From positions 597,917 through 661,916 of the forward strand of contig FN649741.1 of assembly GCA_000310025.1 (NCBI GenBank): a stretch of 64,000 nucleotides of DNA, read 5' to 3'. Both the position numbers and the translations under genes were made by a program. The notes beneath the pieces are model-generated. The model searched no databases, was not told the origin of the DNA, and worked only from the letters and a program-made list of their open reading frames with translations. The DNA is from Ectocarpus siliculosus. Lineage: Eukaryota > Sar > Phaeophyceae > Ectocarpales > Ectocarpaceae. Every line of letters starts with the position of its first letter. Positions within the stretch are counted from its first letter, which is position 1. Shown piece by piece: positions 1-12,300 of this stretch.

Positions 1-215
1 GGCCTTGACACCGCATTGGATGGAGAAACACAGCGGTAGAGGCCGCGCCGACGGTAATGGCAACGGCGATGCTAAAAAAACAATAACGGTACGGTACCCA
101 TCTGCCACATCGTCTACGGAAGGAGCCTGAGTCGTCCACAACAACAACGGTCAAGAGGTACGTGTAACCGTCATGAACCCACCTCTTCCCGCTCGTCAAG
201 GCGGTGCTGCCTAAC

Positions 216-2203
216 CCTGACGATGCGCGGAGGCAGGCAGATGTCGTTGGACCTGTTGCTCTTGGTGCGGCGCAGCAAGATCATGTCCAGCACCTCGCGC
301 TTCAGCCGCAGGAAGGCCTTCTTGCCCTCACCGACGTAGCCCGTGCGGCTGCACCAGCAAAGGAGGGCAGCGACATCAAGAACGTCACCACTTATCGTGT
401 CGTACTGCCATCAAAGAGGTTATCGTCCTCAACAGACACAAGTTCGGTAGATGGGACCCTGTATAAAAAGGTCACCTCCACCGCAGTTAAACTACAATTG
501 CAGTGATCAACGTGAAGCTCGCTTGCATATGCCATGAGTAAGTGGAGTCTGGGGGAAGTCTTTGCGTTCTACAAAACAGCATTAAAACACGCGAATGCAT
601 CACCCCTTATCCAGGGCCTATCGTCGTACTTTCGTGCTAGGCTAGCTCCGGACGGACTTTGCGAGACACCAGACAAAGACGATTGTTTTTTTACTGGCTT
701 CATTCTTCGACCCCTATGCGGTACAACACCAATATGCTATCAGCAACCGGCGGGGTTCCATCGACGAGCGAAGCAGACTAAAAGAAGACGATGACAGAAC
801 CACGTTGTGACGATAGGCCAAAAGACTCCACTCCCGGTCGACAAGTCAAGAACTGGCCACCCGAAACCCTAAATCGTCTTCGAAACATTGAATCGAGAAC
901 CGACATACACCAGACAGGCGTCTCTCTCTCTCCCTCCCTCCCTCCCTCCCTCCCTCCCTCTCTCTCTCTCTCTCTCGTCTTCCCAGGACGTGCGTACGGG
1001 ACTTGCACTCACGAGATGGGGTTGAGGATGTGCCGGTTAAAGTTGGCGTAGTGCATGATGGGGGTGTGCCCGCACTCTTCGCAGGCCCGCCATTCCGGAC
1101 CGAACCGGTAGTTGAGGCTCTTGCAGTCGCAACCCTTGCTGCGGCACTGGTAGAAGGCGTGAGGGTCGAGCCGAAGGAAGCGCACGAGCGAGTACAGCTC
1201 CCCCACCTTGGGAAGGCGTTTGGGGTTCGTTATTGATAACAAGGGGAGGGGGGGGGCAGCATCATGTTAGACGGGTAGGGGGTTGAGACAACGCAAGTGA
1301 TCCGGGCGGTACTTCATTTTGCCCATTCCCGGAATGAATGTGATTTGTTGGAGGATTGGTTGCGAGGCTGTGTAGCCCCAGCTAGTTCAACAACGAAAAA
1401 AAAAAGGGGTTGGGAGACGAATAGGCGCTGGTTCACACTGCATCTGCGGCCACGCGCGGGGTTCCGATGGATGAACAATTCGGTCATATGAACAAAACAT
1501 TCTACCAGGTAGTCAACTGACTTGATTGGAGCGACATCGAGTCCCTTTCAGACTACCACACAAATAGGTTTCTAGTTCCTGACGAAGAGAGAAGGGCGTC
1601 GAACGGGCAACAACGGAATCATGTTCTAGAATAGTTCTAACCTCTGAGCCAGCACGCCTTGGAAATAAAAATCAACCCTGTAAGACAGAGACAGAAAAAG
1701 AGACTGCGATAATGATACAACCTTGTCTGAAACGCACCACCTCCCAAAGCAGATCCAGTGAGAAATAGGTGTGGAATGCAACGGCACACGCATACAACCA
1801 CGATGCTGGCACGTGGCGCAGAGGTAGCGTGCGAGGCTCATAACCTCGAGGACCCAGGATCGAAACGTGGCGTGCCATTCTTTTATCCCTTCATTAACAA
1901 GAAATAGATGTAAACCGTGTAAGAGAGAGAGAGACAGAGAGAGGCACACTACACTGCTTCCACTGGTAGTAGAATCTACCACCAAAGCCTTCCTCGCACG
2001 CACCATCTCCCATTCATTATAGACTAAATGAAAATCGCCAGGGAACAGGAACACCCACACGAACAACACCAATGATGGCACGTGGCGCAGAGGTAGCGTG
2101 CGAGGCTCATAACCTCGAGGACCCAGGATCGAAACCTGGCGTGCCATTCTTTTTTTCCTGCTTCATTACAAGAAATAGATGTGAACCGTGTAAGAGAGAG
2201 ACT

Positions 2204-2235
<32 letters not shown>

Positions 2236-2757
2236 GAGGTACACTGCTTCCACTGGTAGTAGAATCTACCACCAACGCCTTCCTCGCACGAACCATATCC
2301 CAATACAGAATAAATCAAAATAGCCAGGGAACAGGAACACCCAGACGAACAATCCCAATGATGGCACGTGGCGCAGAGGTAGCGTGCGAGGCTCATAACC
2401 TCGAGGACCCAGGATCGAAACCTGGCGTGCCATTCTTTTTCCCTTCATTAACAAGAAATAAATGTAAACCGTGTAAGAGAGAGAGAGAGAGAGAGAGAGA
2501 GGCACACTACACTGCTTCCACTGGTAGTAGAATCTACCACCAAAGCCTTCCTCGCACGCACCATCTCCCAATACAGAATAAATGAAAATCGCCAGGGAAC
2601 AGGAACACCCACACAATCATCCCCCAAGCTGGCACGTGGCGCAGAGGTAGCGTGCGAGGCTCATAACCTCGAGGACCCAGGATCGAAACCTGGCGTGCCA
2701 TTCTTTTATCCCTTCATTACAAGAAATAGATAGATGTGAACCGTGTAAGAGAGAGAC

Positions 2758-2791
<34 letters not shown>

Positions 2792-3303
2792 GTACACCGC
2801 TTCCACTGGTAGTAGAATCTACCACCAAAGCCTTCCTCACACGCACCATCTCCCATTCATTATAGACTAAATGAAAATCGCCAGGGAACAGGAACACCCA
2901 CACGAACTACACCAATGATGGCACGTGGCGCAGAGGTAGCGTGCGAGGCTCATAACCTCGAGGACCCAGGATCGAAACCTGGCGTGCCATTCTTTTTTCC
3001 CTTCATTACAAGAAATAGATCTAAACCGTGTAAGAGAGAGAGAGACAGAGAGACAGAGACAGAGAGGTACACTGCTTCCACTGGTAGTAGAATCTACCAC
3101 CAAAGCCTTCCTCGCACGCACCATCTCCCATTCATTATAGACTAAATGAAAATCGCCAGGGAACAGGAACACCCACACGAACAATCCCAATGATGGCACG
3201 TGGCGCAGAGGTAGCGTGCGAGGCTCATAACCTCGAGGACCCAGGATCGAAACGTGGCGTGCCATTCTTTTTTTCCTTCAATACAAGAAATAGATCTAAA
3301 CCG

Positions 3304-3344
<41 letters not shown>

Positions 3345-6300
3345 CACACTACACTGCTTCCACTGGTAGCAGAATCTACCACCAAAGCCTCGCACGAACC
3401 ATCTCCCAATACAGACTAAATGAAAATCGCCAGGGACATGAACACCCACACAATCATCCCCCAAGCTGGCACGTGGCGCAGAGGCAGCGTGCGAGGCTCA
3501 TAACCTCGAGGACCCAGGATCGAAACCTGGCGTGCCATTCTTTTTTTCCTGCTTCATTACAAAAAATAGATTTATTAAACCGTACAAGAGAGAGAGAGAG
3601 AGAGAGGTACACCGCAGTCCTCCTCCCCCCTCGGCCTGCTCCCCGGCCGGGGCCGAAATCGACCTAGTGAGTCCCTCGCGGGCGAACCAGGCCACAACAG
3701 ATAGTAGGCGGATGGTGTCCCAAGGTGCAACTCACCGCCGCGCTGGCTCGGCGTGGCGGTTGCACCGACGGTGGTAGTGGCGAGAGGTGTGTATGGACAC
3801 TGTTCCCGTGGCAGTAATGCGAAGCGGCAAACTGCACCTGGCAACCACCGGCGCGGTGTGGCCCACGAAGCTGGAGGAGTAGAGAGATTCGTAAACACCA
3901 CGTCAGTAAGCACCGCTCGCGGGAGAAGGGAGACAACCGCGGGCACCGCGGGGAGGGAGTGCTGCACCCTCCTCGTCAAAGCACCACAGGCAAGAACCGA
4001 GCTCTGCAGAGATGGACCGATGCGAGGAAACTCGCCGCTCGGAAAATACGGAAGAAAGCACACCCGCAACGCGAGGCGGACCGAGAGAGACAGGAGACCG
4101 CAGCGGCCGTGAAGGTGGCTGCGAAGAAGAAGGCACGGGAGGGCGACCTTTCGTTCGGCACGTTCAACATACGCACGCTCGCCTACAGCGGTAGGAACCC
4201 CATCGGTCACAACGTGATGACGGTCATGCAGATTTGTTCCGCGACCGGCGCTGATGTGATAGGACTTCAGGAGACCCGACGAGAGGGGCAAGGTTCAATT
4301 GCACACGACGGGTGCGTGATCATCTGGAGTGGCGCCCGTGCTGGCACCAAGGACAAGAGGGGCGTGCACGGTGTGGGCATAGCGATCAAGGAGACCACGT
4401 GGGAGAGTGTGGGCGAGGAAGGTAGGACGGTGGAGTGCATTAGCCCGAGGCTGATGACGGTGCGTCTACAAATTGGCCGCACCTGCGGAGTAACTTTCGT
4501 GGTGGGGTACGCCCCCACGGAAACTGTCCGCACCACCGCGGGCGGTGATGTCAACACCAAGGACTCCTTCTGGACTGCTCTCGACGCAGCGATCCGGGAG
4601 GTTCACAGCCGTGACCATCTCGTGGTGCTAATGGACGCCAACGCACGTACTGGCATGAGGCGAGACGGGTGCTGCGATGCCAAGATTATGGGCGCGTATG
4701 GACGCGACATTAAGAACAATAACGGGGAACGACTCCTTGGCATCAGACAACCACCTCTCCCTGATCAACACCTAATTCCGAACACCGAAAGGTGGAGTGC
4801 AGCACACATTCCAGAGCTCTAACAAGGGGAAGAAGAAGTACCGCCTCGACTTCATCCTCATGCGTCAGACGGACAGGCGTTTTGTGCGTAATGTCTCCGT
4901 CAAACATGTCGACTTCAAGGACTCTGACCACAACCTCGTGCTTACGACTGCCCGCCTCCCCCCCCGTGTCGCACCCAACCGACGAGTGCGGGGGAACAGC
5001 GGAAGCAGCCGGATCTGTATCGACCTCGAGCGGTTGAGGAAGGACAACCACCTACGGGCCGCCTTCCAAGACAGGGTCTCCCGCCGCCCTCCGCCCACGG
5101 CGCTCAGGCGGCCAACGGAAGAGACCGCCGCCGATCTCACGGGTATGGTGATGTCGGCCGCTGCCGAGACCACGCCGCTGGCGAGGTGCGCACGAGGGCC
5201 GAGAGGCTGGTACACGAGCGAAGCGCAGCGCGAGATCTTCGAAGCGTCTAAAGAAATTAGGGCGGCCCAACAGCAACTGCGTGGGGCCTCACAGAACAGC
5301 GCCTTCGAGGCGACCCTGAAGGCGATGCTCAAGGCCGCGCGGAAGAAGCGCAGCATCGCGAGGTGGGGAGCGCCGGAAACGTTCTTCGAGGGCTATGTAC
5401 AGCAGCTCGAGAAAAAGGGCCGGGAGGGGAATCAGGCGGGTTTCTACAGGCACCTGAAGATGATCAACGTCGAAGGTAAGAGGTCGTTCACCTCTCAGAA
5501 CATCAAGGACGAGGACGGCAAGGTCCTTCGGGACCCCACGTTTATTCGCCAGCGGTGGGCGCGGTGGTTCCACAAGCTTCTCAACCCAAGTTGCCGACCA
5601 TCGACCTGCATGCGGCTGACAGGGTCAAGCGGTGGCCCACGTGCGTGCCACTCGACGACATCCCATCTCTACTCGAGGTTGAGGATGCGGTACGGGAAAT
5701 GGCCAACAGGAAGGCCGTCGGGCCGAACGACCTACCGGCTGAGCTGATCAAGCTTTTCCTGGACGGAGATCAAGGTCTCCTCCGCGAATTCCACGCCATC
5801 GTCGTGGACGTGTGGTAGACGGGGGACGTACCACAGCAGTGGAAGGATGCCACCATCAAAGTGTTGTTTAAGAGGGGGGACACGATGGAGTGCGGCAACT
5901 ACCGGGGCATCTCTCTCGTCGCACACGCCGGCAAGGTGCTGCTCAAGGTCGTTGCTACACGACTGAGCCACTACTGCGAGCGAGAGGGCATCCTCCAGGA
6001 GGAGCAGAGCGGTTTCCGCCCACACCGGTCGACGCTCGACATGCTGTTCGCGATCCAGCGGCTCCATGAGCTCGCGAGGAAGAAGAGTACTGCGGTCTTC
6101 GCGTGCTTCGTCGACCTCACCAAGGCGTACGATTCGGTGGACCGAGACCTACTGTGGGACGTGCTCCGACGCTTCGGCGTGCCCCCGAAGATGCTGGCGG
6201 TCATTCGCCACTCCCACGAGGGCATGAGGGCGCGCGTCCGAACGGACGACGGGCAGTACAGTACTCGGAATGGTTCGACGTGGGCCAAGGCCTCCGACAG

Positions 6301-9300
6301 GGATGCAACCTGGCCCCGCTGCTGTTCAACTTGTTCTTTGCCGCGATGCTCATGGTCGCAGTGGCCGAGTTCGACAAGGACCCCAAGGTAACGGCGGACA
6401 TGGTCAAGATCGGGACACAAGTGGAGTACACGGGCAAGAAGGGCAGGTCGGCGGGGAAGAAGACGACGGTGGTGACGGACGTGGAGGCCTTGTGGGCCAT
6501 GCTCTACGCTGACGACGCGGCCATCGTCTCGCGCTCCTCGCCGGAGAGTCTCGAGAAGATTATGTCGGTCATCGTGCGCGTGGCCGGCCTGTTCGGACCG
6601 ATGGTATGGAGCCAAAGACGGAGATCATGCACATGCTGCCGAAAGGGATCGAGGAATGTCCGTTCACGGTCAGCGCCGCCGGCCAGACGTACAAGCAGAC
6701 AGATCGGTTTGTGTACCTCGGACGTACCATCTGCGCGGACGGGAAGGCCGACCGGGAGATCACGAGCCGCAGCTGCCGAGCGTGGAAGTGCTACCGCCGG
6801 AACAATGCTTCGATGTACGCCACGGGCCGACCGCCAGCTCAAGATCCGGCTACTCCAGGCGGAAGTGGTGCAGACTCTCCTATACGGGTGCGCCTCGTGT
6901 AGCCGAACAGCGGAGCACTACACGAAGCTCAAAGGGACCCACCGCCAGTTCCTGACACAGGGCATCGGCTGGAGCAAGCGGAAACGCTCAGACCGCCCCC
7001 TGTCCTATGCCCAGGCCCTCATCCAGGCCGGCTGCGAGGAAACCATCTAGGCCACCGTGCGCAAACGGAGACTGTGTTTCGCGGGCTTTGTTATGCGCAT
7101 GGAGGACAACCGCCTCCCCAAGCGCATGCTGCTAGGAACGATGGCGGGGGGCGTGGGATACCGGGGTGGACAGGAGAGCGACTGGGTGTCTCGTCTAGCA
7201 GAGGACCTCGTGGCGTTCAACATGGGAGACGAAAGGAAGGGGGGGAATGGAAAGAGAGCGCCGAGGACCAGGAGGCGTGGTACAACAAGGTCGAGGACGG
7301 GGCGGCATGGTTCATGAGGATATGGCACAGACAGGAGGCGGAAGCGTCCGCGAAGCGCCAGCGCCCGAGGGAAGCAGAAGCAGAGAGTACGGCCATCTCG
7401 GGACCGAAGAGAAAGAGAGTCGGGGAAGCGGCGGTGGGGGGGAAGAAACGTCGACCAGGCACTGCTGTAGAAGCGAGTAGGGCGGCCGACACACCTGTCG
7501 CGAATTATGTACCCGGCTGATGCTGTTGCGCCCTGTTCCCCTCCCTGCTGTATGCTATACTCCTGTATGTCCTTCGTATTGCCTTCGGCCTCTGTCCTGT
7601 GCTTCTTTTTTCGTGTCCTCCCTGCCTACTCTGCCTTGTTGGGTACCTTGATCTCCATTTTGCTGTTGCTTTTGCGTTTATATTTCTGGCTGTCTGCCCA
7701 TCTGCCGCCTCTTTGTTCTGTTGCCTCCATTACTCCCATGCCCTGGTGAGTGAGTAGTGCCTGGTGCTGGTACGTCACCCTTTGATTTTTTTAGGCGGTT
7801 TGTGGGAAGCGTCCTCCTTTTCATCTTTAATTTTATTTTGCTTTATTTTGATCGGTTTCTCTTTTCTCGACCGATCGGTACGGTAGCTGTTCTTTTCCTT
7901 CTTTCATTTTGTTTTTTTGCGAGTGGTTTGTACCCTATTTTTGTTTTGTTTCCCCGCGGCGTCGTATGTGCCGGGTCTTTTCGACCACGGGCTCCCCATT
8001 TTGTGGTTTATAGGGCAAATGTGAGAAACAACAACAACAACAACTGCTTCTACTGGTAGCAGAATCTACCACCAAAGCCTTCCTCGCACGCACCATCTCC
8101 CAATACAGACTAAATCAAAATAGTCAGGGAAGACGAACACCGACACGACACCCCCATCTACTGGCACGTGGCGCAGAGGTAGCGTGCGAGGCTCATAACC
8201 TTGAGGACCCAGGATCGAAACCTGGCGTGCCATGTTTTTTTTCTTTCTTTGCTAAGAAAAACAAGATTAAACCGTGTTAGAGATAGAGAGAGAAAGAGAG
8301 AGAGCGTGCGTGGTACTTTCGCTGATATGTATACCAATATCTACACCACCAAGGGCGTCCTGGGACGCATCGCCTCCAAACACAAATTTAACAGAAAAAG
8401 CTACGGAACGTAAGCCTCATACGAATGACATCAAACTGGCACGTGGCGCAGAGGTAGCGTGCGAGGCTCATAACCTCGAGGACCCAGGATCGAAACCTGG
8501 CGTGCCATGAGTTTTTTTCTTCTCTGGTACAAAAACCGTCCAAGAGGAAAGAGACAGAGAGAGAGAGCATGCTTGGAAATGCTGTCACTGGTATGTACAG
8601 CATAACCCTGTGTACCACAAAGAGCTTCCTTGAACGCACGACCTCCCGCCTCCCAAAACAGATTCAGTAAAAAAACGATGTGGAACGTAGTCATCACATG
8701 CAGGACTGGCACGTGGCGCAGATGTAGCGTGAGAGGGTCATAACCTCGAGGACCCAGAGTTATCACATGTAGGACTGGCACGTGGCGCAGAGGTAGCGTG
8801 CGAGGCTCATAACCTCGAGGACCCAGGATCGAAACCTGGCGTGCCATATTTTTCTCCTTTTCCCTGGAAAAATACAAAATAAAGATAAGTACACGTGCGC
8901 TCGATCACCCTGGACATTCACACGTCCGGTGCCGTCGCCCCGAAAAACAAAACTAGAAGTAGGCCGTTTCAAGTGGAATGGAAGACGCAGGTCTAGATAG
9001 AGACACAAATTGTTTTCTCGAACAATTTTCTCAAACAGTTTTTCTGACAATGAAAAGCCGAAAACAACGAAGAGACCATCACCCTCCTGCGTCAATAATT
9101 GACGCAACAGTTGCACTGATCATCCTTCTTGATGGCAATCGCACGCAACGATGTGTGCGTACCAACACCTGTTCTTGTCATTATGTATCCCCAACCCAAA
9201 AACAAGCAGCGTGGCTTACCCTGTTCTGCAACGGGGTGCCGGTCAGGCACCACCTGTAGAGCGACGTAAGCGCGAAGACAGCCTTGGCTGTAGACGTGGA

Positions 9301-12300
9301 CCGGTCCTTGATGAAGTGGGCCTCGTCCAGCATGATGCGCTGCCAAGAGATCTGGGGGCCGTGCGCCAACGCACGTACGACAGAGGAACAGGGGCCCGCG
9401 GTGTCGAACCCCGCCAACACAAACAAAGAACTCCAAACGCTCACGACATTTGCCAAAGACAACAAATCTGCCCAAATCACACAACTCTGCCGCCGAACTA
9501 GATATCCATCCACGCGTGTTGGCAACCCTGACCCTTAACGGAAGAGCCGTGCGCGCACCTCCTGCAGTACCCCCGGCTCGGCGCTGTCCCGCTTGTCCAT
9601 CATGTCCTTGAGGACCTTGGCGAACGCGGCCTCCTTTTTGGCCCGGGCACCGCCGCCGCGGCCGTTGCCGGCGTCCGAGTCGTCATCGCCGCTGCTGTAG
9701 TCAGAGTCCGAATCTTCGCTGGGCTCGCCCCACTCGCTGTCCGACTCGCCCGCGGCTCGCTTTCCCTGCAAGGACAAGCGTCGCCAAGGCAGAGCAAACA
9801 GGCGAAAATCATTTGTCAAGTGTTGGAACGGTACTTGCGATGGTGGGGTGCGGGAACCGAAAGAGAACGAACAGCAACCTCGTCGGTCCACTCCGAAGGC
9901 AAAAAAAATTACAACACGAAACCGCGTCCTCGATATTGTTTACCTCGAGTACACAGCACGCCGTCGGTTGACCAAATTTCACAGCAGCCACCGCTGGTCA
10001 CCTACCTTGGTTTCGCAGCATTGAGTCGTCAACATAAGCTAGATTATACCGCAAAATAGCCTAACTTCGCCAACCAAAACAAGACCCTTCAGACCAACAA
10101 CCGCTTTTCCCACGGCGACGGGGATATGTTGGCCTCACCTTGGACCCCCCGCTCTTCTTCTTCGTCTTCCCTCCCTTCTTCTTGGTGTTCTTCCCCTTGC
10201 CCTTCGCCTTGGAGATGTCGGTCGTCCCTCCCCAATCGCTGTCGTCATCCCCATCACCCCCGCGCTTCCTCTTCTGCTTCGCGGCGCCCTTCCCTCTCGC
10301 CTTGCCCTTCCCGCCGCGCTTCCCCGTTGAGATGTCGGTCGTCTTGCCTTCTTCATCAGCATCGGCCTTGTCCCGCCTTCCGCGCTTACCCCCCCCCCCC
10401 TTACCGCCTCCGGCCGTCGACTTCCGCTTCTTGCCGTTGGCTGACGGTTCCTCGAAGTCGTCATCGTCATCGTCATCGTCAGAGCTGTCCCTGCTCGAGC
10501 CCCTAGACCTTGTCTTCTTCTTCTTCGCAGCAGCAGCGGCTGCCGCGCGCTTCGCTCTTGGGGAGACCTTGACGCGGACGTTGATCTTGGTGGTGGCGGT
10601 TTCGTCCTCCTCCTCCTCTTCCGACGACTCGGCTGCCTTCTTGCCGGTGGCGGCGCCTCTCTTCTTGGTCGCGCTGCCCCCCTTACCCTTACCCTTGACT
10701 TTGACGTTGATTCGCGTGGTGCCGTTGTCGGCGTCAGTGCCGCCGCCCTTCTTCCCCCCCTTGTCTTTGCGTCTCCCTGTGTACGACGACGACGAAAAGT
10801 AGCGACGCCAACAAAAAACGAGCACAGCGAGAAAGAAGACGACAACGTGCCATGAAATGCTGCAGGAGGCGACCGGAGGGTCGGCGACAGCGCACATGGC
10901 ACACACGTCCTTTCCAGCTTCAGCCGAGATGACAAGTCCGTTCTTCTTCACGGGTAACAACTGTTCCATATTTACAGGGGTCCCTGCGTGACTATACATG
11001 GCACTTGCGGGCCCCCGAAAAAAATCGCAGGCACAGGTGGAGACAGCAGCGGTGCATGTTTCCAGCGAGAGGAGTTGTGACGTACAAAGAAAAGAAGACT
11101 CCAACGTTTCGCCAACCCACCGCAGTAGTACCTTCTTCGGAGACACGTGCGCTCGTGAGCGTGTCGGAGAGTGTTGTTCCCGGTTCTGCCACGAAAAACC
11201 CAGACAAAAAAAAAAAAAAAAGACCTGCACCGAGCAACAACAAACATTGTTTCTTAACCTACGCCGCCACGAACTCACAAGGTGCTACCCCCTTTGCCGC
11301 CTTCCCCTTTCTTTGCGTCTTCGCCTGGGCCTCTGTCCTCTGCGCGCTGTCGCCGCAGAAGTACTTGCGGTGGACGAACATCTTGTCCGGGTACAGCCTG
11401 CCAGGCGTGGAAAACCATGCACGGGGAGCCGACATGCACGGACAATAATGTCTTACAAGGCGCACCTCCGGAGTGGGCTCATCAGAGCATAGTTGTAGAG
11501 CATAGCAGAAGTGTCATGAAGGCGTGATGAAGTAAAGCACGTGTTGGTGTGAATCTGTTGCCATCAGTAACGTTTCCTTAGGTCGAACAGGTCATACAGC
11601 TGACGTGTTATTGACTCGAAGAGCCCAGCGAACCTGAACGAACCAAAAAGAGAAATTAAATTTCAGATTCAGCACAAGGGGGCTCCGCCCGCCCCCCTTT
11701 TGGAGGGGGGCGGGCTGCGCTTAATCCCGAACATATGCGTGAGGATAGTGTAGCAGTAGAAGATGCCAAGTGGTTCAGGTAGAGGCAAATGTAGACGGGT
11801 GCCGAACGAACTGATGTAGTAGCTGAACGGAAGCTGTGCTGTTGTTGTCGTGATGCATTTGAAACCATTCCGGTCTCCGATCGAAAGGAGAAGAAGAACC
11901 GCACGTACCCGTTGGACGCTTGCAGGAACATATACAACAGGGAGATACCTCAAAATGTTGCATTGTCGCTAGCGTGGGGCGCGTCGAGCATGAGGGCGCG
12001 AGACACCCCAGGGCAGGCCAAATATATTCCAGGCCAGTCTTGAGCAAAAACCCGATCGAAAACCAAAATGTGCGATATTTATTGAGGTTTTTTCGCCTCT
12101 AGGCGCCTGTGGTGAAATAACCTTTTTCAATCCCAGAAATAGAGAGGCGCCCATCGCTAGGAGCTACGAAGCGCGAAGGGCATCGGAGCGTCAGGAAAAC
12201 CTAAGCAAGTTTGTAGATAGGTTTATCACAAACGGAGGAGCTCCAGGTCGACCTAGAGACATCCGTTTGGTCAAAACATGCCCCCGGTCCACACTTGGCA

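Larger units (their letters stand above)
1660..8846 (+). repeat. Tandem array of initiator-type tRNA-Met units (about 270-290 bp period), split by a LINE
   Basis: Each unit holds a 71-nt tRNA-Met(CAT) sequence, a T-run, a conserved stretch, a variable (GA)n tract, a small conserved hairpin (TGGTAG, six bases, CTACCA), and about 90 bp leading to the next tRNA. Start-to-start spacing is 269, 286, 268, 289, 275 and 273 bp before the LINE and 275 and 339 bp after it; the last includes a 69-bp local duplication. Ten full copies and one truncated copy are present, all on the plus strand and antisense to the host gene, inside its intron 1207-9219. Confidence 0.93.

Noticed and set aside
1626-3464. 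Repeated minus-strand frames with [20 protein letters not shown]
   Set aside because: They are antisense readings of the tRNA units; the repetition comes from the array, not from a protein family.
3616-8044. LTR-type element
   Set aside because: There are no long terminal repeats; the APE-type endonuclease, the LINE-like reverse transcriptase and the AAC tail identify a non-LTR element.
1660-8846. CRISPR array
   Set aside because: Regular spacing suggested it briefly, but the repeats are 71-nt tRNA sequences in 270-bp units with repeated, not unique, spacers.
10135-10935. Long antisense and alternate frames rich in Arg, Ser and Pro opposite the low-complexity RAD16-like exon
   Set aside because: They are shadows of a GC-rich Lys/Asp exon; only one frame joins neighbouring exons in phase.
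11656-12154. Overlapping frames of 60-94 codons on both strands in a RAD16-like intron
   Set aside because: No domain, no consistent splice borders and no link to flanking exons.
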